A stretch of 12,190 nucleotides of DNA from Desulfobacteraceae bacterium (lineage in GTDB: Bacteria > Desulfobacterota > Desulfobacteria > Desulfobacterales > SURF-7), in NCBI GenBank assembly GCA_030618925.1, contig JAUXCK010000040.1:1-12190 (forward strand), in the 5' to 3' direction. The notes under the pieces are model-generated. The model did not search any database and was not told the DNA's origin. It saw only the letters and a list, made by a program, of their open reading frames with translations. The translations under genes and the position numbers were made by a program. Below are positions 1 through 7,300 of this stretch, in pieces. The stretch's first letter is position 1. Each line of letters begins with the position of its first letter.

Positions 1-8
1 ATCGAGCC

Positions 9-38
9 TTGACATCACAACAAAAAAGCAGTAATAAT
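9..38 (+). promoter_or_regulatory. sigma70-type promoter of the lipoprotein gene
   Basis: A perfect -35 hexamer TTGACA lies at 9-14. An AATAAT at 33-38 matches the -10 consensus at five of six positions, with an 18-nt spacer. The predicted transcript would start near 45 and give a leader of about 54 nt before the ATG at 99. This placement favours translation from 99 over a start deeper in the frame. The call rests on pattern matching only. Confidence 0.5.
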
Positions 39-98
39 TTTAAATTCCTTTTTTTAAATCTATTAGCGAACCGCACTGTTGATAGTTGGGGGTAAGGT

Positions 99-914
99 AT
101 GAAAAGCTGGAGATATATTTTGTTTCCGTTCATGGCAATAGGCTTAATCATCTCAGGCTGTTGAAATTATTCTGGCAACCCAGTTTGGGTGTATGAAGGG
201 GGCTCTTCTGAAATTTATGTACATTTTTGGATGATGGAAAATGATCCAGACTTTTTGTATACAGTTTATAGAACCGATAATCCTCAAATCGGTTCCTGGA
301 TTCTCCTAACGGATAGTGCGGATAAAGAGACGGGTTACTATGATTCGACCGCAGATGAAGATAAAGTATATTTTTACAAGGTATGCTGCAGCACCATACC
401 CTCAGTCTGCCATTATGATGGTGGATATTATGGCGATGTAGATTTTACAGGCGATATCAACGAATTTTTAAACATCTATAATGCTGGTGCAGGGCCTGTA
501 TCAAACTTTATTAACTCTAATCCTGATCTTATACCCATTTTAGGTAATACTTACAGCTATTCCGGGGATACTTCCGGCACACTTGTGATTAGCGTTTCAG
601 ATGAAGCCGAGCCAGTTGGGGTATCATATTATTATAGTGTTGAAGCAAATTTTAGTCAGTATAATGACCCGACGACTGATGGGCAGACAGTGACCGGGGG
701 TATGACAACCTATTTTAGCGCCGTCAATTGTAGTGAGGGGGATGGGTACAATAAAGGAATCATATGTATGAACAGCGGCGGGTGTATTGATTTTAATGAA
801 ACGTTTTATTATGGTTTGGCAGAATTTGACACATTATCTCATTGTTATTACACCGCAAGCGGCAATTGGAATGATACAAAAATTGTTTTATATGATACAT
901 ACAATAGTAATTAA
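99..914 (+). CDS. FN3-like lipoprotein with in-frame TGA at codon 22 (selenoprotein candidate or nonsense-disrupted)
   Basis: From ATG 99 the frame encodes a textbook lipoprotein signal: MKSWR, a hydrophobic core, then the lipobox I-S-G-C with Cys21. The next codon (162-164) is TGA, after which the same frame stays open for 249 codons to TAA at 912-914. Residues about 28-98 look like a fibronectin-III-type beta-sandwich, with a Y-T-V-Y-R-T strand and a final Y-F-Y-K-V strand. A CC-x5-C cluster follows, then a second Ser/Thr/Tyr-rich extracellular-looking region with three more close cysteines. I recognise no enzyme family. The product is probably a surface or periplasmic lipoprotein. GGGGG at 88-92 is a possible ribosome site for 99. 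A GTG at 189 could start a shorter 241-aa product, but it has no Shine-Dalgarno and would lose the export signal. TGA is a genuine stop elsewhere (synthetase, 10121-10123), so wholesale reassignment is unlikely. The region is more AT-rich than its neighbours, which may indicate transfer. Confidence 0.65.
165..197 (+). other. candidate SECIS-like stem-loop after the in-frame TGA
   Basis: ACCCA (178-182) pairs perfectly with TGGGT (186-190) around a three-base loop GTT (183-185). TTC (170-172) can pair with GAA (195-197) as a lower stem across an internal loop. The apical loop begins 18 nt after the TGA and has G in its first position. Published bacterial SECIS models ask for a loop roughly 16-37 nt downstream with a G in the first two loop bases. 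The fit is suggestive, but a five-pair stem can easily arise by chance. Confidence 0.25.
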
Positions 915-1299
915 TTTCAAACTCCTAAATATACATTTTGCCAATCACATACATCCGATCAACAACCTGCTATTGTAATTCTTTCCAAAAATCATTCGGT
1001 TTGGCCTGCAATTTTTTTGGTCATAATTTCGGCCATCGATTCTGGTTCAACGATCAATCGGCATCAGCCTATAGTTCATGCAGACAGGCATTTCTTTTGT
1101 CAATCACAATCATTTCAGGAACCGGCAATTGGAATTATGGGCGGCAATCCCCTCAGTCTGGCCATACCAATATATTGGATGGGATGCTTAACAACACCGA
1201 CTCTGACCTGTTTAAAATGAAGATATTCAATTATTTAAGGACATCCCCTAAATACGAATAGCATTGAGTGAAGAATCGTCCCCGGAGTTTGATGCACTG
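915..1299. other. 385-bp stretch between convergent genes, no supported gene
   Basis: This AT-rich gap separates the plus-strand lipoprotein from the 3' end of the phosphoesterase. A TTG-initiated frame of 107 codons spans 938-1261, and a second overlapping frame spans 1017-1220. Neither has a Shine-Dalgarno sequence, a recognisable domain or a clean start, and they overlap each other. The longer one (ending ...RTSPKYE) could be a decayed gene remnant. I see no convincing bidirectional terminator. Confidence 0.4.
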
Positions 1300-2982
1300 C
1301 TATCTCTTTACATTCAGCTCCAGAGAGTGATGCGGTTCCAGGGTGTCAATGGCTTCGATGGGCTCAGGCGGCCTCCATGCGTAAAATTTGATGGCAATTT
1401 TTCCCGGCGTCACATCAGCAATAATAAACCCGTTTTTTTCAAGTGGTTTAAGGTCTTCTTCAACAGTCAGCTCGGTAGGGGGTTCAGCAACCATCCCTCT
1501 GAAAGCCGATGGCCAGGATCGGGGTCCGGTACCGAGCGATCCTGAAGCAACAGCGATAACTGGGTTGCGACTGAGGTCGAGATCGCCGCTTTTTAGAATT
1601 TTTTCTGCCGATTGCTGGTGAAGGTCCCCGCAGATAAATAAAGGTATGCGCCCCTCCATTTCTGACGCTGCTTTGAGTATGCGATTGTGCTGCAGAAACC
1701 AGCCTTCCGGCCACATGTACTTCGGTTTTGATGTGGAAAGCGCTCCAGCCTCATCTCTGATGTCCGGATACCATTCCATCCATTTGCCCGCGCTCCAGCC
1801 GTATATCACGGCAGGCAGGTGCACCAGGTGGGCCGTATCGGCTACCCTCATTCTATCGATCAGCCATTTTTCAGCAGCGGCATGTGTAAAAACGGCATCC
1901 TTTCCGTTGAGTGTGACAAACCGTCGGCTCTCATAAAGAAGTCCCTCAAAAAGCTTACCGTATCGAAGTGTCCCATAGCACTCTGAAACACCTGCTTCCC
2001 TGTCAGACGCCCCTGTGGCCGGCAGGGTCATGGGTCTGTTCCTGTCTGGGAGAAACTCAGGGAGATAAAGTTTCTGTGCGGTGCGCCCGAGATCGAGCAT
2101 AAAGTCATCCGGCGGGAACGAAATTCCCCCCTTATAAAATGGCGAACGCCAACCCAGGAGAAGAAGTTTTAGATAGAAACCGGATTCTTCCATCTCGGCA
2201 ATATCGTTCTCAAAGTAATCGTGATCATCCAGTATGAAGAATGTGGGGATAGATCTGCAGGATGTGCCATAGAGATTGGCGATCTGTGGGCCGACCGCTT
2301 TCTTGAGCACCTCCTCGTTTTCAGTGCCGAGAACCCGCTTTGAACGATCAAATGTTCCAACATGAAATTTTGCCCTGGGGGATCCTCCCATAACGCGTGC
2401 GGATTTATCGTAAAGAAGATCAAAATAGATTTGGTCTCCGCTGGATACGATGACGTCCGGATTGAAGGAGAGACCCTTTTTTAAAAGCCGGATGCGTGTG
2501 GACAAGGGGAGCTGCCCCACTTTGAACCACTCAATAAGGGCATCGTGCCCGCCCAACCCCGTATAAATCAAAAGGCGCAGCTTTTTCGGCGCTGCATCCG
2601 GCGCCGGAAATGTTGCCAGCGGCCATGCGTCGCACAGGTCCTTACCGCCGGGTCCCTTTAGCCACAGCGAGTATGTCCTGTCCGGCTCAAGACCTTGCGC
2701 ATCAAAAGACCAGAAGTAACCTTTCGTATCGGTCATTTTGCCGGCAAAGGGGCCGACGCCGTCAATATTTAGCTGTGGTGCTTTCAGAAATGGCCTGGTG
2801 AATGAGGCCTTGACCAGGATGCGCTCGTGATTGACCGTTGGAAGGATATGAAAAACCGGGCCCGCGTTCCAGCTTGAATCCTGATGATAAGTCAGTTTCA
2901 GCGATGAGTAGTGCCGGAAGAAGAAGGCGGCTAAGAAGATAACAACGATAATAATAAAAATAACAAGTGATTTATGTTTCAT
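1300..2982 (-). CDS. membrane-anchored PhoD-like metallophosphoesterase
   Basis: This 560-aa protein has the PhoD-type metallophosphatase core, a family of phosphodiesterases/phosphomonoesterases using a binuclear metal centre outside the cytoplasm. Seen in the sequence: a hydrophobic N-terminal segment at residues 5-22 without a clear signal-peptidase site, so probably a membrane anchor. A beta-sandwich-like N-terminal domain follows at about 40-125 (PhoD proteins usually carry an Fn3-like domain here). Metal-binding motifs are G-D-Q-I-Y-F-D at 182-188, L-D-D-H-D-Y at 251-256 and G-D-L-H at 452-455. The length suits the family. The start is well supported by AGGAGGC (2988-2994) six bases before the ATG. 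It has its own promoter (3054-3083), so it may be transcribed apart from lgt. Substrate cannot be inferred, and no Pho-box was recognised. The Tat twin-arginine signal typical of Bacillus PhoD is absent. Confidence 0.85.
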   Translation of the reverse strand: MKHKSLVIFIIIVVIFLAAFFFRHYSSLKLTYHQDSSWNAGPVFHILPTVNHERILVKASFTRPFLKAPQLNIDGVGPFAGKMTDTKGYFWSFDAQGLEPDRTYSLWLKGPGGKDLCDAWPLATFPAPDAAPKKLRLLIYTGLGGHDALIEWFKVGQLPLSTRIRLLKKGLSFNPDVIVSSGDQIYFDLLYDKSARVMGGSPRAKFHVGTFDRSKRVLGTENEEVLKKAVGPQIANLYGTSCRSIPTFFILDDHDYFENDIAEMEESGFYLKLLLLGWRSPFYKGGISFPPDDFMLDLGRTAQKLYLPEFLPDRNRPMTLPATGASDREAGVSECYGTLRYGKLFEGLLYESRRFVTLNGKDAVFTHAAAEKWLIDRMRVADTAHLVHLPAVIYGWSAGKWMEWYPDIRDEAGALSTSKPKYMWPEGWFLQHNRILKAASEMEGRIPLFICGDLHQQSAEKILKSGDLDLSRNPVIAVASGSLGTGPRSWPSAFRGMVAEPPTELTVEEDLKPLEKNGFIIADVTPGKIAIKFYAWRPPEPIEAIDTLEPHHSLELNVKR

Positions 2983-2987
2983 CTGAA

Positions 2988-2994
2988 GCCTCCT
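2988..2994 (-). promoter_or_regulatory. ribosome binding site of the PhoD-like gene
   Basis: AGGAGGC on the minus strand, six bases before the ATG at 2982. It is a near-ideal Shine-Dalgarno that fixes the start. Confidence 0.75.
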
Positions 2995-3053
2995 TTAAAA
3001 AGAATGGGTCTTCATGTATCACCTTGTCGACTTACCCGAGAGATTTACGTGTC

Positions 3054-3083
3054 AGCATATGACAATTCATAAGATATTGTCAA
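3054..3083 (-). promoter_or_regulatory. promoter of the PhoD-like gene with embedded palindrome
   Basis: On the minus strand TTGACA (3078-3083) is a perfect -35, and TATGCT (3054-3059) matches the -10 consensus at four of six positions, with an 18-nt spacer. A perfect 7-bp inverted repeat, TGACAAT (3060-3066) and ATTGTCA (3076-3082) separated by nine bases, overlaps the -35 and spacer. That is where a repressor would sit. The leader to ATG 2982 would be about 65 nt. The promoter overlaps the 3' end of the small ORF at 3080-3280. Confidence 0.45.
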
Positions 3084-3280
3084 TGAGCGTTAATACCGCT
3101 TGTAGCATTTATTCCCTGATTTACTTTTGGGGAGTAAATCTGCTCCGCAGAATCCATCATGCCTAAATGGCAACTTTCTTGACAGAATGCCATATGCGAT
3201 TTCATACAGTATTTTTGATGTTTATGGCGTGGGCTTGGGGGGGAGAATTCAAAGCAGTTATGACAAAGAATCGGTTCCAT
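3080..3280 (-). CDS. small Cys/His-rich protein, possibly truncated zinc-ribbon protein
   Basis: The 66-aa frame begins C-H-N-C (residues 6-9) and continues S-P-R-H-K-H-Q-K-Y-C (16-25), then C33-x3-C37-H38. Spaced CxxC/QKYC pairs suggest a zinc-binding fold. The first 25 residues resemble the N-terminus of small 'CxxC...PRxxxQxYC' zinc-ribbon proteins often found beside insertion sequences in deltaproteobacteria; this is recalled resemblance, not a search result. The second half does not follow that family, and no frameshift I tried restores it, so it may be a truncated relic. A GGGAG ribosome site sits about nine bases before the ATG, which favours real translation. It lies between lgt and the PhoD-like gene on the same strand. 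Confidence 0.4.
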   Translation of the reverse strand: MEPILCHNCFEFSPPSPRHKHQKYCMKSHMAFCQESCHLGMMDSAEQIYSPKVNQGINATSGINAH

Positions 3281-3303
3281 TTTTCATAGCTCCCGCTGAT
3301 TAA

Positions 3304-3328
3304 TAAAAAACCGGACAAATCTATTTGT
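3304..3328 (-). terminator. weak terminator-like hairpin after lgt
   Basis: Reading the minus strand, ACAAA and TTTGT pair around a TAGA loop (within 3315-3328). A CCGG and a run of six T (plus-strand A at 3305-3310) follow. The stem is AT-rich and the T-run starts four bases late, so this is only a possible end for the activase-lgt transcript. Confidence 0.25.
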
Positions 3329-3384
3329 TGCTAACAGAAAAGGATGAGGGCCATATGAGAATCAAATCGCTCCGATCAATGGTT

Positions 3385-4284
3385 TTAATTTGCTTTTTTC
3401 TTCTTTGATCGCTTTTTCTTCTTTTTTGTCTTATTTTTCCGGGGCTGTTTTGGTTTGTCATCCTTTATTACCGCTTCAGCCGGTACAGGGGCGGGTTTTG
3501 GGGGTTGATTTTTGGCATATATGAGGAAAATGACCCCCAGGATAAAAAAGGGAATGGATAAGTACTGGCCCATGGTGAAAGTTGAAGTTGTGTCAAGCGC
3601 CTGATACTCTTTCACATATTCCAGAAAAAACCGGCCGGGGAAATAGATGACGCCAAAAAGGCCGGCCATCAGACCCACAGGGCGTCTCTCTTTTCCTGCC
3701 CAGCGGTCGGCGAGCAGCAATGCACACAGGCAAAACAATCCCAGCCCGAATTCATACAGCTGGGAGGGGTGCCGGGCCACGGCACCATGATCATAACGCA
3801 TGAAGCGCACAGCCCAGGGGACATCTGTGGCTCTCCCGACGATTTCCGAATTCAAAAAATTGCCAAGACGCACGAAGGTGGCCCCTGTTGCAAATGTCAG
3901 GGAAATCCGATCGATCAATTCAATCAAATTGATCCGCTCTTTGTACGCCATAATAATAAGAACCGTTAACACGCCGATCCCGCCGCCATGGCTGGCAAGC
4001 CCCCCTTCCCAGAATTTTAGAATGGACAAGGGGTTTGACAGATACTTATCTGATTCGTAAAACAGGCAGTGCCCAAGCCGGCACCCGGCAATAAACCCGA
4101 TAATGCCCCATACGGTATATTTTTCGGCAAGATCTGCCGAATATCCCCCGCGCACCAGTTGATGGCGCCAGAAAAGGAACCCGACCAGCAGCATGCTTGC
4201 AAACAAAACCCCATAATACGTGATGCGAACAGACCCGAAATGAATAAAAATCGGATCAAGATCAAAAACAATTCCGTGATTCAT
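3385..4284 (-). CDS. lgt: prolipoprotein diacylglyceryl transferase (Lgt)
   Basis: Lgt is the inner-membrane enzyme that transfers diacylglycerol from phosphatidylglycerol to the lipobox cysteine of prolipoproteins. Numbered from the ATG at 4284 (299 aa), the signature R-L-G-N-F-L-N-S-E-I-V-G spans 139-150. It supplies the equivalents of E. coli R143, N146, E151 and G154. H99 lies in S-H-G-G-G, Y24 precedes a glycine as in E. coli, R-H-P-S-Q-L-Y-E follows at 171-178, and R218/E222 match the late Arg/Glu pair. Several hydrophobic segments fit a polytopic protein. An upstream in-frame ATG at 4299 has no ribosome site, whereas GGAG at 4294-4297 is correctly spaced for 4284, so I prefer the shorter form. 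The C-terminus carries an unusual Pro/Lys-rich tail ending in two runs of lysine (about 260-299). It lies 52 bp after the activase gene and is probably co-transcribed with it. Confidence 0.96.
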   Translation of the reverse strand: MNHGIVFDLDPIFIHFGSVRITYYGVLFASMLLVGFLFWRHQLVRGGYSADLAEKYTVWGIIGFIAGCRLGHCLFYESDKYLSNPLSILKFWEGGLASHGGGIGVLTVLIIMAYKERINLIELIDRISLTFATGATFVRLGNFLNSEIVGRATDVPWAVRFMRYDHGAVARHPSQLYEFGLGLFCLCALLLADRWAGKERRPVGLMAGLFGVIYFPGRFFLEYVKEYQALDTTSTFTMGQYLSIPFFILGVIFLIYAKNQPPKPAPVPAEAVIKDDKPKQPRKNKTKKKKKRSKKKKAN

Positions 4285-4293
4285 ACGTCTTAT

Positions 4294-4297
4294 CTCC
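4294..4297 (-). promoter_or_regulatory. ribosome binding site deciding the lgt start
   Basis: GGAG on the minus strand, nine bases before ATG 4284. It overlaps the first in-frame ATG (4299), which itself has no upstream Shine-Dalgarno. Confidence 0.6.
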
Positions 4298-4336
4298 ATT
4301 CAGGATCAGCTTAAATTAAATAAAAAAAGAGACCAT

Positions 4337-7300
4337 TTATGGATAGACACTGTGTTTTGCGGCCAGCATCTTCTCATGCAGCCGCTCGGCCTGAAGGCAA
4401 AAGGCTTCCAGCCTCGCGTCTATTACCTGCGGGAAGGGAGATCCATCGCTTTCAATCGCCAGAAACGGGAGATCTTGAGTCCCCTTGAGGATCGTTTGAA
4501 GCTGCAGGTTTTCCGGATCAGTCGCCAGCTTCCCCTTTTGATTCATTGTTTCGTTTAAAATGGATTCTGACACACGATTCGGCATGCAGCCGAATGGTCC
4601 GATGGCAATCACGCCGCACGCCTTTGATGCCACCTCGGTCAAGCTGTTTCCCACCGTGAGGATCGGCTCTCCCGACAGGTCGGGTGAAACGTATGGGGTG
4701 GCGTTTTCAATGATCGGTTTAAGGTCAACGGGTTGGGCATGAATCACCCCTGAACCGTTTATGATTGTTTTGATGCGGGTTTCATATCGCCGCATCATTT
4801 TTTTCTTCAGCCAGAATTTAAACCGCTCAATTTTTGACATGGTATAATCCACGAGCCCCTTGTCGACAAGGTAGTCGGAATAGTACATCCATTCAGCAAC
4901 AGATGAGCAGATAACAGCAAATCCTCTCCGGGCAAGCTGCTCGGTCAAATACCTTCGGGACAGGGACTCCCGCCGGACAAATATCTCCCCTGTTAAAAGT
5001 ATGGCCGGCATCTCCGCCACCGGTCTTTTCATGGGAATCCGGCCAAACCGCCCGGCCGCGTGGTGAAGTTGCTTTTCCAGTCGTGTAAGATTACCTTCCC
5101 CCAGTTTAGTGACGATCACATCCAGTTCCGCATTAAAAACAGACATGGCGTGTTCCACGTCCGATGCATTCGCCAGAAGCATTGAGCGGACGTCTTCCAT
5201 GACATCGCCCACCACCATGGCCCACCATATGCTTTTCTCAAAATCCATGCCCAGGCCGGCGTAGGAGTTCTCAGATGTCACCGTGAGCATGGCCACATCT
5301 TCGAATTCATGTCTTTTGATAAGATCTTCCAGAAAAATATAATATTGACCCAGCCGGCAGGGCCCTGAAGCCGTGGGCATAAACATCAAGGTCACTTCAT
5401 CGTCTTCTTTGGTGTTCCGTACATAATTGATCAGGGCACCCGTGCTGATGATCAACGGCAGGCATTCCTTGCACGATGAATTCGCCCTTCCCAGTTTCAG
5501 TACTTCCTCATCTGCCGGGGGGTGAGCGACAGATGCCAACCCTATTGAACGAAACGCGGCAGACACCAGCCGTGTCAGGATTTCACCAATGGATGAAATC
5601 AATATCGTTACACGCGGGTCGGAAAAGGGCAGCTTTTCCCCGCTGGATGTGATGACCTTTGGTGCGCCTTTATCCATGACAATCCGTGCAGGCACAAACG
5701 ACTTTTCCTGTGCCGGGATCTTCTTTTTGTCTGCCAGCTTCCGGTAGGCGGCAACAATATCAAGAAACGCCTCGATTCTGGTCTCGATCCCGACGTCAGC
5801 CGTATGGCTGTCCAGTTCAAGGGTCAGGGACGGTTTCTGCCCCATGATATCCCGGAAATACCCGATAATCAGTGAATCAGGCCCACATGAAAAATTAGTG
5901 ATAAATGTGCCGAAAAGCTGTGGATGTGCTGCCACAAACCTTGCTGAACGCAGCAAATGCTGCCCCGTCCCCCAGTACATGTGCTTTTTCGCCTGCTCAT
6001 CTTCAACCGGAAGAAAATCAGAAGGGATGACCGGGAACCCCCTTGAGGCAAACTTATTGGGGATTCCCATGTGTGCTTCCTCGATAAATCCATTATACGG
6101 TCTGGCAAATATCACCACACCCATTTGATCGGGATCGGATTCAAGATCTTTAAGGGCGTTTTCCCCGATGGCCTTCATCTCCGAAAGGCATGTCTCCTGT
6201 TGTTCCATTGCCGCGACAAAAGCCTTTTCAGCCAGGCCTTGGCCAACACCCATATCCATTGCTGTTTTGACAAGAGATTCTTTGGCCCCGTGAAGTCCCC
6301 GGGTAAAATCCAAAAGGGGCGACAGAATTTTTGTTCCCTTATTTTTCAATTCGTCCAAACGCTTTTTAAACGTGACCTTAAGATAATAGGGCTCACCCTG
6401 GACAACCGGGCAAACCTGTGAACTGGTGAATTCGCCCGAGGCGGAGACCGCTTTGAAATGCGGCAGGAAAATAAAATCCAGGTCAGGCGCCGCAGAAAGG
6501 AGTGAATGGAAAAACCCGTGGGCCTGTTCCCCGGGATAACAGAAGGGCGCATTTCGCATTTCAACGCCTTTCATGGACATCTCGTCGGGGATCACCGGCT
6601 CGAACCCAAGTTCAATGAAAAACGTTGCGTACAGGGGGTAGTAAGTGTTGACCATAAAGCTCCTGTTGATCCCCACCTTTTTCCTTTTTCCTTCTGTGGC
6701 TTTGCAAGGGCGCCCGGCACCATACTTCTCAAATATCAATTGCTGCCTGACCTTTACCAGGTCAAGCTTTTCTGTGTCGTGCCGGATATGATGCTGCAGG
6801 TTGTAATATCTGTTGCAGGCGCCGCCAAAAGGGTATTTCTTCCCCTCAAGCTCAATAAGTGATATCTCACAGCCCCTGTCGCAGTGATCCCTGCCGCCCC
6901 GGCAAAGAAAAGATTTGCCATGCCCCACCCGACGATTTGCCAGGCGCTGCAAATCAAATTGTTGTTCGTCAAGAAAGCCTGCTTCAATTCTATTTTTAAC
7001 TTCGAGTGCAACACCGAAAGCCCCCATAAGGCCTGGTTCCGGCGGAACAATGATGGGTTTCCCGATCAGTGCGGCCATGGCCAGCGGAACCGCGCGGTTA
7101 TAGCATACACCGCCCTGCATGAATATTTTTTCTCCCATGGGTCTGCTGCCCCGCACCCGGTTCGAGTAATTCATGCAGATGGAATAGACGAGGCCGGCCA
7201 CAATATCCGCCTGCCCGGAGCCCTCGTGAATGGCGTTTTTGATATCAGACGCAATAAATGCCGCGCATTGATCGTTAAAATTCAATGGATGATCGGCGTT

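Noticed and set aside
189..914. Lipoprotein gene starting at GTG 189
   Set aside because: No Shine-Dalgarno and loss of a complete lipoprotein signal encoded just upstream in the same frame; kept only as the fallback if the TGA is a true stop.
99..914. TGA read as tryptophan (alternative genetic code)
   Set aside because: TGA ends the acyl-CoA synthetase at 10121-10123 at the expected family length, and TGG is used freely for Trp.
938..1261. 107-codon plus-strand frame after the lipoprotein
   Set aside because: TTG start, no ribosome site, no recognisable motif, and another open frame overlaps it; at best a decayed remnant.
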